A stretch of DNA of 64,000 nucleotides. Origin: Streptomyces sp. CG1 (GTDB taxonomy: Bacteria; Actinomycetota; Actinomycetes; Streptomycetales; Streptomycetaceae). Below, piece by piece: positions 8,929 to 17,875 of the stretch (position 1 is the stretch's first letter; every line of letters starts with the position of its first letter). The stretch lies in the NCBI RefSeq assembly GCF_041080625.1, contig NZ_CP163518.1:7309501-7373500 (forward strand), written 5' to 3'. A program made the position numbers and the translations under genes. The notes under the pieces were generated by a model, which was given only the letters and a program-made list of their open reading frames with translations, had not been told where the DNA came from and ran no database searches.

Positions 8929-9351
8929 TCAGTGGAGCAGACTGCCTTGGAGTTCGGCGCGCAGGTCCGGGGTGAGTACCGCCCCCGCGCGGTCGACGAG
9001 CAGTGCCATCTCGTAGCCGACGAGACCGATGTCGCACTCGGGGTGGGCCAGGACCGCGAGGGACGACCCGTCCGAGACGGACATCAGGAAGAGGAACCCG
9101 CGTTCCATCTCGACGACGGTCTGCGCCACGGTGCCGCCCTCGAAGATCCGGGACGCCCCGGCCGTGAGAGAGGTCAGCCCGGACGCGACGGCCGCCAGCT
9201 GGTCGGCGCGGTCCCGCGGGAAGCCCTCGGACATCGCCAGCAGAAGGCCGTCGGCGGAGACCACCACGGTGTGGGACACCCCGGGGGTGTTGTCCACGAA
9301 GTTGGTGATCAACCAGTTCAGGTTCTGTGCCGCCTGGCTCATCGGACTCAA
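8929..9351 (-). CDS. cvnB: Conservon CvnB: roadblock/LC7 domain protein (second module)
   Basis: This 140-aa roadblock/LC7 protein is nearly identical to the first-module CvnB. Its start is a TTG at 9351, directly after the cvnA2 stop codon and 6 nt after AGGAG. An ATG two codons further in is the alternative. The same layout (stop, then a weak start within reach of the ribosome site inside cvnA) occurs in both modules, suggesting that translation of cvnB depends on ribosomes finishing cvnA. It is expected to bind CvnD2. Confidence 0.92.
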   Translation of the reverse strand: MSPMSQAAQNLNWLITNFVDNTPGVSHTVVVSADGLLLAMSEGFPRDRADQLAAVASGLTSLTAGASRIFEGGTVAQTVVEMERGFLFLMSVSDGSSLAVLAHPECDIGLVGYEMALLVDRAGAVLTPDLRAELQGSLLH

Positions 9352-12300
9352 CTAACGCTCCTGCTGGTGAGTGGGGCTCGGGTAGCTGCCGGTCTGGCCG
9401 CTGCCGGCCTGCCGGCCCTGAGCGATACCCCGACGGAGATTGGTCAGCCGTCCGCGTACGTCATCGGGCGCACGCGAGACCTGCGGACCGGCTTGGTGCT
9501 GTTGCTGCTGAGCCGTGCCCGGGACGAGGTTCGCCCGGGGCACCCGGCGCGGCAGGCCGGAGGTGGTGACACCGCCCGCGGCGGGCTGCCGGACGCGCTC
9601 GGCCTGCCGGACGAGTTCGTCGTTCGGCGAGGTACGCCAGGAGCCGGTGGCCGAGCCGTTGCCGTTTGCGTTGTTGTTGCCGCCGTTGCCGTTCTGGTTG
9701 CCGCCGACGCCGCGCTGCGGAGCCGGTGCCTGCGGCTGCTGGGGCTGCGCCGGTGCGGGCGCGCCCTCCTGCGAACCGCCGTGGAACCAGTTGGTCTCCA
9801 GCGTGTCGTACAGCGGGGTACGGCCGTCCACCGGACCGTTGGCCGGCGGCAGGGCCTCCGGCTCGCGGTGCGCCGGACGCTGCTGCGGGCGCTCGAACTG
9901 GCCGGTGTGGGCCGGGTCCTGGCGCCCGGGCAGCGCGTGCTGTCCGGTGGAGCCGGCGTCGTAGCCACCGTCGAAGCCCTGCGGAGCCGCGAACTGGCCG
10001 GTGTTCTGGCCCGAGTCGGGGCCCGTGTTCCGCGGGAGGTCGTCCGGCCGCGACGCCGGCGTGCCGAAGACGTCGGAGCGGACGAACTGACCGGAGTCCT
10101 GCTGCCCGGCGCCGGGCAGGTCGTACCGGCCGGGCAGCTCGGAGGCGTCCGGGCGGGCGAACTCGCCGGTCTGCTGAGGGCTGTCGGGACGCGTGAACTG
10201 ACCGGTCTGCTGCGGGCCGTCCGGGCGCGCGAACTGGCCCGTCTGCTGCGGGTTCTCCGGGCGGGCGAACTGGCCCGTGGTCTGGGGGCCGCCCAGGCCG
10301 GTCGGTTCGGGGCGCGGGAACTGGCCCGTGGCGGAGGGACCCTGGTCGTCGATCCTCGGTATCTCCGCGGTCGAGCCCGGACCCTGGCGGTCGTCGATAC
10401 GCGGCATACGCGAGGTGTGCGCCGGGCCCTGCTCGTCGTGGCCGCGCGGGGTGTCCAGCGAGGCACGCGACAGCGGGGCCTGGGTGTCGCCCCAGTCCGG
10501 GGTGCGCGGCTGGTCACCGCCGGGCAGCTCGGCCCGCGGGCCGCCACGCGGCGACAGCTGGGGCCGGCGGCCCTGGTCGGAGCCGGGCCGCTGCGGGCCA
10601 CGGCCGCCGAAGGCGTCCTGCTGCGGGCCGCCCGGGCTCGCGGTCGTCATGCCCTGCGGGGCGCCCGGCGCCTGACCGCCGAAACCGCCCGCACCGGCAC
10701 CCGCGGGCAACGGCCGGCCCTGCTGCGGACCGCCCTGGGGACCGCGCGCACCGCCCGGCGCACCGGGACGGCCGCCCTGGCCCGCGCCGGGCAGCGCGGC
10801 CCGGGGACCCTGACCGGCGCCGACCTGGCCCCGCGGGGCCGGACCGGCACCGAGCAGACCGCCACCGGCCGGGGCGCCGCCGAGGGCACCACCGTTGCCG
10901 GTCTGTCGCCGGGCCGCGGCCGCACCGGCGGCGGCCTGCGCGGCGGCGGGGCCACCGGTGCCGGGCGCGCCCGGCTTGCCCGGAGCGGGCTTCTTGCCGC
11001 CCTGGGCCACGTCCACGGGCAGCATGACCAGCGCGGTCGTACCACCGGAGTCGGACGGGCGCAGCTGGATGCGAATGCCGTGCCGCTGGGACAGACGACC
11101 GACCACGAAGAGGCCCATGCGGCGGGAGACGGAGACGTCCACGGTGGGGGGCGAGGCCAGCCGCTCGTTGATCGCCGCGAGGTCCTCGGGGGAGAGGCCG
11201 ATACCCGTGTCGTGGATCTCGATCAGCACGCGGCCGTCGGGCAGCGCGTGACCGGTGACCTTGACCTTGGTCTGCGGCGAGGAGAACGAGGTCGCGTTCT
11301 CCAGCAGCTCGGCGAGCAGGTGCACGAGGTCGTTGACGACGCGGCCGGCGACCTCGGTGGTGGGCACGGAGGCCAGCTCGATGCGCTCGTACTGCTCCAC
11401 CTCGGACGCGGCGGCGCGCAGCACGTCGACCAGCGGGACCGGGCGCGTCCAGCGCCGGCCCGGCTCCTCACCGGCGAGGACGAGGAGGTTTTCGCCGTTA
11501 CGGCGCATACGGGTGGCGAGGTGGTCGAGCTTGAACAGCGAGGACAGCTGGTCCGGGTCGGCCTCGCGGGACTCCAGTTCGGAGATGAGCGACAGCTGGC
11601 GCTGGATGAGGCCCTGGGAGCGACGCGAGAGGTTGGTGAACATCGCGTTGACGTTGCCCCGCAGCAGGGCCTGCTCGGCGGCGAGGCGGACCGCCTCGCG
11701 GTGCACGTCGTCGAAGGCCGCGGCCACCTGGCCGATCTCGTCCCGGGAGTGCACACCGACCGACTCCACGGAGGTGTCGACGTCCTGCGGGTCGGACTCC
11801 GACAGCTGCTTGACCAGCTCGGGCAGGCGTTCCTGGGCGACCTTGGTCGCGGTCTCCTGCAGCCGGCGCAGCGAGCGGATCATGGAGCGGGCCACGACGA
11901 AGGCGCCGACCAGCGACACGCCGAGCACGAGCAGGATCAGCGCACCGGAGATGATGGCGTCCTGCTGGGTGGCGCTCTTCAGCTCGCGGGCCTTCTGCTC
12001 CATGTCCTCGAGCAGCGTGTGCTCGATCTTCTTCATCTGCTCGATCTTGGTCGAGCTGTCGTCCACCCAGTCCTTGTACGAGCGGGCGTTCAGGGTCTGG
12101 ATGCCGTCGCGGGAGTCGAAGACGCGCTTGGCGTAGGTGTCCGCGGACTCGATCGTCGGGTTGCCCTCGTCGATCGGCTTGAGCAGTTCCTCGGCGTTGT
12201 TGCTCGCGTAGATCTTCCGGAAGATCGCGATTTCCGAGTTCTCGCTCTGGTACGCCGACTGGCCGTACAGGCGGTCGTTCTCGGAGAGGTCGCCCTTGGT

Positions 12301-13170
12301 GGTGTTGGTCGACGGCAGGGCGGCGGCGATCGTGGCGCGCTGTACGGAGGCGTACTCCTTGGCGGTGGAGAAGGCCGCCAGGGCGCGGGTGCGCGAGATC
12401 ATCTCCGGGTTGCTGGACGCCTCGGCCATGTCCTGGGACAGGCTGATCAGCTGGGTGATCAGCCGGTGGTAGGACTCGATCGTCTGGGTCGAGTTGCCGT
12501 TCGCCTTGAACGCCGTCTTGCGGATCTTGGCCAGGTCGTCCAGCTGGTTGGCGAGACCGACCAGCGCGTCACGCACGCCCTGGAGGTTGCCGTTCTTGCT
12601 GGCCGAGTCGATCTGCTCGGAGGCGTTGAGGAAGTTCTCGCGGGCCCGGTCGGTCTTGTCCTCGTAGCCCTTGACCGTGTAGTCGTTCGCGCTCAGGCCG
12701 TGCGCCAGGGGACCGGCGGACTGGTCGCGCTCCTCCTGGAGCGCGGCGGCCAGCTCGGTGGCCTGCTTGGTCATGTCCGTCAGCAGCTTCATGTTGTCGA
12801 GCTGCTGGATGTCGTTGATGTTCTGGTCGATGCGCAGCGCGCCCAGCGAGGTCGCCGCGACCACGGGCAGCGCGAGCAGCGACACCAGACGCGTGGAGAT
12901 GCGCCAGTTGCGCAGGGCCACCCGCGAACCGGGGCCGCTCGGGCCCTTGGTGGGCTTCACGGTCGGCGCGGGGGTGGCGCCGGTGGTGCCCGACCCGGTG
13001 GAGGCGGTCGGGGACGACACGCCGGGGCGTCCGCTGCGCTGACCGCCGTCCCCGGACGGGGCCGGGTTCTGGGCGTGCTGGGGCGAGGGGCTGCCCTTCA
13101 TGGGGCCAGTCCCGTCGTGCGACTCCGGCTCCGCCGAGGCGCTGCCATCCCTCTTGAAACGTCCCTGCAC
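9352..13170 (-). CDS. cvnA: Conservon CvnA: membrane sensor with histidine-kinase-like ATPase domain and long repeat-rich tail (second module)
   Basis: The GTG at 13170, with AGAGG upstream, gives 1272 aa (MQGRFKRDGS...). An upstream start is open but not supported by a ribosome site. Order: disordered N-terminus to ~90, membrane segment ~94-113 (RLVSLLALPVVAATSLGAL), extracellular helical sensor, membrane segment ~405-428 (IISGALILLVLGVSLVGAF), HAMP-like linker, H-box-like DHLATRMRRNGENLLVLAGE, and HATPase_c at ~610-712 (LLENATSF, DTGIGLSPED). The last ~560 residues are disordered, first Gly/Pro/Ala-rich and then carrying repeated TGQF(A/T/P)RP units. This tail is far longer than in the first-module CvnA. 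It leads the second conservon. Confidence 0.92.
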   Translation of the reverse strand: MQGRFKRDGSASAEPESHDGTGPMKGSPSPQHAQNPAPSGDGGQRSGRPGVSSPTASTGSGTTGATPAPTVKPTKGPSGPGSRVALRNWRISTRLVSLLALPVVAATSLGALRIDQNINDIQQLDNMKLLTDMTKQATELAAALQEERDQSAGPLAHGLSANDYTVKGYEDKTDRARENFLNASEQIDSASKNGNLQGVRDALVGLANQLDDLAKIRKTAFKANGNSTQTIESYHRLITQLISLSQDMAEASSNPEMISRTRALAAFSTAKEYASVQRATIAAALPSTNTTKGDLSENDRLYGQSAYQSENSEIAIFRKIYASNNAEELLKPIDEGNPTIESADTYAKRVFDSRDGIQTLNARSYKDWVDDSSTKIEQMKKIEHTLLEDMEQKARELKSATQQDAIISGALILLVLGVSLVGAFVVARSMIRSLRRLQETATKVAQERLPELVKQLSESDPQDVDTSVESVGVHSRDEIGQVAAAFDDVHREAVRLAAEQALLRGNVNAMFTNLSRRSQGLIQRQLSLISELESREADPDQLSSLFKLDHLATRMRRNGENLLVLAGEEPGRRWTRPVPLVDVLRAAASEVEQYERIELASVPTTEVAGRVVNDLVHLLAELLENATSFSSPQTKVKVTGHALPDGRVLIEIHDTGIGLSPEDLAAINERLASPPTVDVSVSRRMGLFVVGRLSQRHGIRIQLRPSDSGGTTALVMLPVDVAQGGKKPAPGKPGAPGTGGPAAAQAAAGAAAARRQTGNGGALGGAPAGGGLLGAGPAPRGQVGAGQGPRAALPGAGQGGRPGAPGGARGPQGGPQQGRPLPAGAGAGGFGGQAPGAPQGMTTASPGGPQQDAFGGRGPQRPGSDQGRRPQLSPRGGPRAELPGGDQPRTPDWGDTQAPLSRASLDTPRGHDEQGPAHTSRMPRIDDRQGPGSTAEIPRIDDQGPSATGQFPRPEPTGLGGPQTTGQFARPENPQQTGQFARPDGPQQTGQFTRPDSPQQTGEFARPDASELPGRYDLPGAGQQDSGQFVRSDVFGTPASRPDDLPRNTGPDSGQNTGQFAAPQGFDGGYDAGSTGQHALPGRQDPAHTGQFERPQQRPAHREPEALPPANGPVDGRTPLYDTLETNWFHGGSQEGAPAPAQPQQPQAPAPQRGVGGNQNGNGGNNNANGNGSATGSWRTSPNDELVRQAERVRQPAAGGVTTSGLPRRVPRANLVPGTAQQQQHQAGPQVSRAPDDVRGRLTNLRRGIAQGRQAGSGQTGSYPSPTHQQER
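9890..10332 (-). repeat. TGQFxRP repeat array in the CvnA2 tail
   Basis: The coding strand repeats a ~13-17 codon unit built on TGQF-A/T/P-RP followed by (D/E)xPQQ. At least five regular copies are followed by looser ones (SGQFVRSD, TGQFAAPQ, TGQFERPQ). The region is predicted to be disordered. Confidence 0.8.
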
Positions 13171-13748
13171 TAGCGTCGCAACCTCTGGACCAGGCACCCC
13201 TCCGCGTGAACGGAGGGACACGGTGTCGGCGTTGTGGAGAGCGCCCTGAAAACGCCCCCCGGTGGTCTTGAGTGACCGGCGCTGGTTCCCCCCTATCTCA
13301 CCGCCACGTCGGCGCTGGTCGCGCCGCCTGTGCGCCGGCTCGATCCCCGCGGCGGTCCGTGGAATTCCAGCACAGTGCCGGATCTCCAACAAGAGCCGTG
13401 GTCCGAGCTGTGACCTCCGTGACGGGCTGTGAGTGTCATGTCACCAGCCGTGGAAGCCGTTCCTGAACAAATCGGGCGTATTGCTGCGAGTTGGCGCCCG
13501 GTGTCAGGTGTCTGAGTCGCCATGATCAGGAGCGGAATGATGGGTTCAGGGGGTCAATGTCCGTTTCGTTGGGGCACGTTGCGGGCCGGATTTAACCGAA
13601 TTGTCATCGAGGTCGTGAGCAAACTCACACGCAGATCGTGGGCAGTTGGCGCCGTCGGCAGGGAATCGGATGTTTAGCCTGACGCTTTACATCAGGGACG
13701 AGTCTGTAAAGACGAACCCACCCGACCAGAGGGCACAGGATCACAACG
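13171..13748. other. Intergenic region upstream of cvnA2 and of the ANPRRT protein
   Basis: About 580 bp without a supported gene. It must hold divergent promoters for the second conservon and for the small gene at 13749. The only clear structure is the CTTTACA inverted repeat at 13685-13711. Stretches from 13500 to 13640 are less GC-rich than the genes around them, as expected for promoter DNA. Confidence 0.5.
13685..13711. promoter_or_regulatory. Inverted repeat CTTTACA-N13-TGTAAAG (possible operator)
   Basis: CTTTACA (13685-13691) and TGTAAAG (13705-13711) form a perfect 7-bp inverted repeat with a 13-bp spacer, 38 bp upstream of the start at 13749. AT-rich arms like this are rare in this genome and fit a regulator binding site or -35/-10 overlap. 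Confidence 0.45.
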
Positions 13749-13943
13749 GTGAAGACGACGACGATGTTCCACAAGATCGCCAACCCGCGGCGCACGACTC
13801 TGGCGCATCTCCAGGACGCCGACGAACTGCAGACGCCCGAGCTGCCGGAGCACTCCGTCGATCTCCCCACCCAGACCGCCAATCCGCGGCGCACGGTCCT
13901 GGTGGACGTCCCGGTGGGCGCGGCGGCCCCGGCCGGAGCGTAG
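13749..13943 (+). CDS. Small conserved-type protein with duplicated ANPRRT motif
   Basis: This 64-aa protein starts at GTG 13749, with AGGA 8 nt upstream; ATG 13764 in the same frame is an alternative. The sequence has two similar blocks: ANPRRTTLAHLQDADEL and ANPRRTVLVDVPVG, separated by an acidic linker (LPEHSVDLPTQ). It has no Cys, no membrane segment and no signal peptide. I do not recognise a known family with a function. The coding-like composition, ribosome site and the inverted repeat upstream support a real gene. It lies between the second conservon (divergent) and the FAH-family gene. Confidence 0.6.
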   Translation: MKTTTMFHKIANPRRTTLAHLQDADELQTPELPEHSVDLPTQTANPRRTVLVDVPVGAAAPAGA

Positions 13944-14158
13944 CCGATCACGCTCCCGCGCCCAGCGACCCACCCGGCTGCCGCGGCTCACCTTTTCCGC
14001 CGCATTCCGGGGACCGTGTTTTCGTACGACGCCTTTCCGGGCCCGTGCCTCGAATTGCGGCGCAGCTCAGGGGCGGCCCGAATCCGAACGCCGGACGGTC
14101 CGACCGGTTAACCTGGGGCGTCAGTACGCCGGTTCTCAGTAAGGGGCGCAAGGATCCC

Positions 14159-14944
14159 GTGCGCATCGCCAGGTTCTCCATCGACGGGAACGTCGCCTTC
14201 GGCGCGGTCGAGGGCGACAAGCAGGACGAACTCGTCCTCGACATCATCAAGGGCATCCCGTTCGCGGACCACGAGCTGTCCGGTACGAAGGTGCCGCTGA
14301 GCAAGGTCAGGCTGCTCCCGCCGATCCTCCCCAACAAGGTCGTGGCGTTCGGCCGTAACTACGCCGACCACGCGCGTGAGCTGGGCAACGAGGTGCCCGA
14401 CGCCCCGTTCGCCTTCTTCAAGCCGTCCACCTCGGTGATCGGCCCCGGCGACGACATCCAGTACCCGCCGTTCTCCGAGGAACTGCACCACGAGGCCGAG
14501 CTGGCCGTCGTCATCGGGCGCATGTGCCGCGAGGTCCCGCGCGAGCGCGTCAAGGACGTCATCTTCGGCTACACCTGCGCCAACGACGTCACCGCCCGCG
14601 ATGTGCAGAAGCGCGAGAAGCAGTGGGCCCGGGCCAAGGGCTTCGACACCTCCTGCCCGCTCGGCCCCTGGGTGGAGACGGACCTGGACCTTCAGCGCGC
14701 GAACGACCTGACCATCCAGTGCACGGTCAACGGTCAGCAGCGGCAACTGGGCCGCACCAGCGAGATGATCCACCCCATCGAGGACCTGGTCGTCAACATC
14801 TCCGAGGCCATGACCCTGCTCCCCGGCGACGTCATCCTCACCGGCACCCCCGCGGGGGTCGGCCCCCTGAACGTCGGCGACGAGGTCGCCGTCACCATCG
14901 AAGGCATCGGCACTCTCACCAACAAGGTTGTCAAGCGTGGCTAG
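14159..14944 (+). CDS. Fumarylacetoacetate hydrolase (FAH) family protein
   Basis: GTG 14159, behind AAGGATCCC, gives 261 aa. FAH-superfamily landmarks are [38 protein letters not shown], a metal-binding E-x-E pair in [22 protein letters not shown], and [17 protein letters not shown] near the end. The family includes hydrolases, isomerases and decarboxylases acting on beta-dicarbonyl compounds, such as 2-hydroxyhepta-2,4-diene-1,7-dioate isomerase, acylpyruvases and oxaloacetate decarboxylase. The exact substrate cannot be read from the sequence. The gene overlaps gltX by 8 bp, so both are translated from one message. Confidence 0.85.
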   Translation: MRIARFSIDGNVAFGAVEGDKQDELVLDIIKGIPFADHELSGTKVPLSKVRLLPPILPNKVVAFGRNYADHARELGNEVPDAPFAFFKPSTSVIGPGDDIQYPPFSEELHHEAELAVVIGRMCREVPRERVKDVIFGYTCANDVTARDVQKREKQWARAKGFDTSCPLGPWVETDLDLQRANDLTIQCTVNGQQRQLGRTSEMIHPIEDLVVNISEAMTLLPGDVILTGTPAGVGPLNVGDEVAVTIEGIGTLTNKVVKRG

Positions 14945-16421
14945 CGCACCCGGCTCCCCCGTACGCGTCCGTTTCTGCCCCTCGCCCACCGGTAACCCGC
15001 ACGTGGGCCTGGTCCGCACCGCCCTGTTCAACTGGGCGTTCGCCCGCCACCACCAGGGCACTCTGGTCTTCCGTATCGAGGACACCGACGCAGCCCGCGA
15101 CTCGGAGGAGTCGTACAACCAGCTGCTCGACGCGATGCGCTGGCTCGGCTTCGACTGGGACGAGGGCCCCGAGGTCGGCGGCCCGCACGCGCCGTACCGG
15201 CAGTCGCAGCGCATGGACATCTACGCCGATGTCGCGCGGAAGCTGCTGGACGCCGGCCACGCCTACCACTGCTACTGCTCCCAGGAGGAGCTGGACAGCC
15301 GCCGCGAGGCGGCGCGGGCGGCCGGGAAGCCGTCGGGCTACGACGGCCACTGCCGCGATCTCGGTGAAGGGCAGATCGAGGAGTACAAGGCCCAGGGCCG
15401 TACCCCGATCGTCCGCTTCCGGATGCCCGACGAGACGATCACCTTCACCGACCTGGTCCGCGGCGAGCTGACCTTCACCCCGGAGAACGTGCCCGACTAC
15501 GGCATCGTCCGGGCGAACGGCGCCCCGCTGTACACGCTGGTCAACCCGGTCGACGACGCCCTGATGGAGATCACCCACGTCCTGCGCGGCGAGGACCTGC
15601 TCTCCTCGACCCCGCGCCAGATCGCGCTGTACAAGGCGCTGACCGAGCTGGGCATCGCCAAGCGGACCCCGGCCTTCGGTCACCTGCCCTACGTGATGGG
15701 CGAGGGCAACAAGAAGCTCTCCAAGCGCGACCCGCAGTCGTCGCTGAACCTCTACCGCGAGCAGGGCTTCCTGCCCGAGGGCCTGCTCAACTACCTCTCC
15801 CTGCTGGGCTGGTCGCTCTCCGCGGACCAGGACATCTTCACGATCGACGAGATGGTCGCCGCGTTCGACATCTCCGACGTGAACCCCAACCCGGCGCGCT
15901 TCGACCTGAAGAAGTGCGAGGCGATCAACGGCGACCACATCCGCATGCTGGATGTGAAGGAGTTCACCGAGCGCTGCCGCCCGTGGCTGAAGGCCCCGTC
16001 CGCCCCCTGGGCGCCGGAGGACTTCGACGAGGCGAAGTGGGAGGCGATCGCCCCGCACGCCCAGACCCGCCTGAAGGTCCTCTCCGAGATCACCGACAAC
16101 GTCGACTTCCTGTTCCTCGCCGAGCCGGTCGAGGACGAGGCCTCGTGGACGAAGGCGATGAAGGAGGGCAGCGACGCCCTCCTCCGCACGGCCCGCGAGA
16201 AGCTGGAGTCCGCGGACTGGACGTCTCCCGAGTCCCTCAAGGAAGCCGTCCTGGCCGCCGGCGAGGCCCACGGCCTCAAGCTCGGCAAGGCCCAGGCCCC
16301 GGTCCGCGTCGCCGTCACCGGCCGCACCGTCGGCCTGCCGCTCTTCGAGTCCCTGGAAGTCCTGGGCAAGGAGAAGACGCTGGCGCGGATCGACGCGGCG
16401 CTGGCCAAGCTCACCGCGTAA
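14937..16421 (+). CDS. gltX: Glutamyl-tRNA synthetase
   Basis: GTG 14937 gives 494 aa, starting [20 protein letters not shown]. The class I signatures are [11 protein letters not shown] (HIGH) and KKLSKRD (KMSKS), with the Cys-containing [10 protein letters not shown] insert and a helical anticodon-binding C-terminus. It charges tRNA-Glu and, in actinobacteria without glutaminyl-tRNA synthetase, is expected also to charge tRNA-Gln for later amidation by GatCAB. The gene overlaps the FAH gene. Two tRNA-Gln and three tRNA-Glu genes lie about 1.1 kb downstream. A 14-bp hairpin follows the stop. Confidence 0.97.
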   Translation: MASAPGSPVRVRFCPSPTGNPHVGLVRTALFNWAFARHHQGTLVFRIEDTDAARDSEESYNQLLDAMRWLGFDWDEGPEVGGPHAPYRQSQRMDIYADVARKLLDAGHAYHCYCSQEELDSRREAARAAGKPSGYDGHCRDLGEGQIEEYKAQGRTPIVRFRMPDETITFTDLVRGELTFTPENVPDYGIVRANGAPLYTLVNPVDDALMEITHVLRGEDLLSSTPRQIALYKALTELGIAKRTPAFGHLPYVMGEGNKKLSKRDPQSSLNLYREQGFLPEGLLNYLSLLGWSLSADQDIFTIDEMVAAFDISDVNPNPARFDLKKCEAINGDHIRMLDVKEFTERCRPWLKAPSAPWAPEDFDEAKWEAIAPHAQTRLKVLSEITDNVDFLFLAEPVEDEASWTKAMKEGSDALLRTAREKLESADWTSPESLKEAVLAAGEAHGLKLGKAQAPVRVAVTGRTVGLPLFESLEVLGKEKTLARIDAALAKLTA

Positions 16422-16433
16422 CCGATCACCACC

Positions 16434-16475
16434 CGACAGGGGCGGCAACCGGAACTCTGGCTGCCGCCCCTGTCG
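16434..16475 (+). terminator. Terminator after gltX
   Basis: CGACAGGGGCGGCA (16434-16447) pairs perfectly with TGCCGCCCCTGTCG (16462-16475) around a 14-nt loop, 12 bp after the gltX stop. Confidence 0.75.
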
Positions 16476-16481
16476 CGTTGC

Positions 16482-16690
16482 TCATTGCGCGTCGGCTTCG
16501 TCGGCTTCGTCGATCAAGTAGGCGCTGTCTTCGAAGATCTCCAGCTCCATGACGACCATGATCGCGCCGGCCACCAGGTACTCCAGACGAGTATCCGCAG
16601 CGCCTTGTCCAGCTGAGCCTGGCGCGAGCCGGGCAGGGTGTCGTACGTCGCGCGGGCCTCGACGGTGAACTGGATGCGGTACTCGCTCAT
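16482..16690 (-). pseudogene. Broken ParE/RelE-like toxin gene
   Basis: From ATG 16690 the minus strand reads MSEYRIQFTVEARATYDTLP and then GSRQAQLDKALRIL, a typical start of a RelE/ParE-fold protein (strand, then two helices). The frame then turns to nonsense (VWSTWWPARSWSS). Another frame carries a sensible end, LEYLVAGAIMVVMELEIFED then SAYLIDEADEADAQ, to a stop at 16482. The middle of the domain is missing and the halves are out of frame, so an internal deletion is likely. No antitoxin gene is seen beside it. Confidence 0.55.
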
Positions 16691-16731
16691 GCCGACCACT
16701 CTGCCCGCCGTCCGGCGGTACCGTCGGTGGC

Positions 16732-17463
16732 ATGACGATCAGAGCCGTGGTCTGGGACGTGGACGACACCCTCTTCGACTACACGACCGCGGACCGGGAG
16801 GGGATGCGGGCGCATCTGGTCGCCGAGGGGTTGTTCCAGGGATACGGCAGTGCCGAGGCGGCTCTGGTCCGGTGGCGGGAGATCACCGATCATCAGTGGG
16901 CGCGGTTCTCCGCCGGTGAGGTCGACTTCGTCACACAGCGACGGGACCGTACCCGCGTCTTTCTCGGCCGGCAGCTGACCGACGACGAGGCCGACGCCTG
17001 GTTCCAGCGGTACATAAGGCACTACGAGGCCGCCTGGAGCCTCTTCCCGGATGTGCTGCCCGTCCTGGAGGCCCTCTCCGGCAGTCACCGGCACGCGGTG
17101 CTGTCGAACTCCAGCATCACGGTCCAGGAGCACAAGCTGCGTACCCTCGGCCTCCTCGACCGCTTCGAAGCCGTCCTGTGCGCCGCCGAGCTGGGCGTCT
17201 CCAAGCCGGAGGCCGGCGCCTTCCTGGCGGCCTGCGAGGCGCTGAACCTGCCGCCGCGCGACGTGGCGTACGTCGGTGACCACCCGGAGATCGACGGGCG
17301 GGGCGCCGCCGAGGCAGGGCTGCTGTCCGTGTGGATCGACCGCGGGCCGGCCCGGTCGCGGTCGGCCGACGGCGCTGTCGTGCACAGGATCTCGACCCTC
17401 GCCGAACTCCCCGCGCTCGTCCGCGCGGATACCCGTTTTGGAGCCCCGTCCACCTTCGGGTAA
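16732..17463 (+). CDS. HAD-superfamily hydrolase
   Basis: ATG 16732 gives 243 aa (MTIRAVVWDVDDTLFDYTTA). HAD motif I is DVDDTLF with both Asp residues. Motif II is HAVLSNSS, and the motif IV region reads YVGDHPEIDGRGAAEAGLLS. The ~100-residue helical cap between motifs I and II resembles that of phosphoglycolate- or haloacid-dehalogenase-type phosphatases. A likely role is phosphatase on a small phosphometabolite in the cytosol; the substrate is unknown. Its last codons overlap the predicted tRNA-cluster promoter. Confidence 0.85.
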   Translation: MTIRAVVWDVDDTLFDYTTADREGMRAHLVAEGLFQGYGSAEAALVRWREITDHQWARFSAGEVDFVTQRRDRTRVFLGRQLTDDEADAWFQRYIRHYEAAWSLFPDVLPVLEALSGSHRHAVLSNSSITVQEHKLRTLGLLDRFEAVLCAAELGVSKPEAGAFLAACEALNLPPRDVAYVGDHPEIDGRGAAEAGLLSVWIDRGPARSRSADGAVVHRISTLAELPALVRADTRFGAPSTFG

Positions 17464-17466
17464 TGT
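17438..17466 (+). promoter_or_regulatory. Predicted sigma-70-type promoter of the tRNA cluster
   Basis: TTGGAG (17438-17443) and TAATGT (17461-17466) are spaced by exactly 17 bp, and a tRNA gene starts 88 bp downstream. It overlaps the end of the HAD gene. Confidence 0.5.
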
Positions 17467-17553
17467 TCTTCCTGCGCCGAGGGGAGCGGGCCGGAAGGCC
17501 GAAGCCCCGAGGAGCAAGCTAGAACGAGAACCCCGCAGGGGCTTGAGTTCCAG

Positions 17554-17625
17554 TGGCCTATGGTGTAATTGGCAGCACGACTGATTCTGGTTCAGTTAGT
17601 CTTGGTTCGAGTCCAGGTAGGCCAG
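17554..17625 (+). tRNA. tRNA-Gln (CTG), copy 1
   Basis: A 72-nt cloverleaf with acceptor stem TGGCCTA/TAGGCCA, anticodon CTG in TTCTGGT, and T arm GGTTCGAGTCC. CCA is not encoded. It differs from copy 2 only by a compensated acceptor base pair (C-G here, T-A there). Confidence 0.93.
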
Positions 17626-17646
17626 CTCGCAGAGCTTATCTGCAAA

Positions 17647-17719
17647 GCCCCCGTTGTGTAGCGGCCTAGCACGCTGCCCTCTCAAGGCAGTAGCGCCGGT
17701 TCGAATCCGGTCGGGGGTA
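17647..17719 (+). tRNA. tRNA-Glu (CTC), copy 1
   Basis: A 73-nt tRNA with acceptor GCCCCCG/CGGGGGT, anticodon CTC in CCCTCTCAA, and T arm GGTTCGAATCC. Its anticodon stem has CTGCC/GGCAG where the other two copies have CCGCC/GGCGG. Confidence 0.93.
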
Positions 17720-17781
17720 CAGATCCTTCCCGCGAGGACGGCTCGGGTAGCTCCCACCGCCATCGATGCAGGATCGCTAGG

Positions 17782-17854
17782 GCCCCCGTTGTGTAGCGGC
17801 CTAGCACGCCGCCCTCTCAAGGCGGTAGCGCCGGTTCGAATCCGGTCGGGGGTA
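17782..17854 (+). tRNA. tRNA-Glu (CTC), copy 2
   Basis: Same as copy 1 except for the C-G pair in the anticodon stem. It is identical to copy 3. Confidence 0.93.
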
Positions 17855-17875
17855 CTGACTGGTCTAAACCATCAT

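Noticed and set aside
4166..13173. Very long open frames on the plus strand opposite both cvnA genes (over 1100 and 1400 codons)
   Set aside because: They mirror the cvnA reading frame, as always happens in GC-rich DNA with strong third-position GC. Their translations are Arg/Gly/Val-rich without any family motif.
13171..13392. N-terminal extension of CvnA2 to 13392
   Set aside because: The frame is open but without a ribosome site and is Arg-rich noise; GTG 13170 has AGAGG upstream.
13646..14158. N-terminal extension of the FAH-family protein
   Set aside because: The extra ~170 residues cover the ANPRRT gene in another frame and lack homology; GTG 14159 has a good ribosome site and the expected family start.
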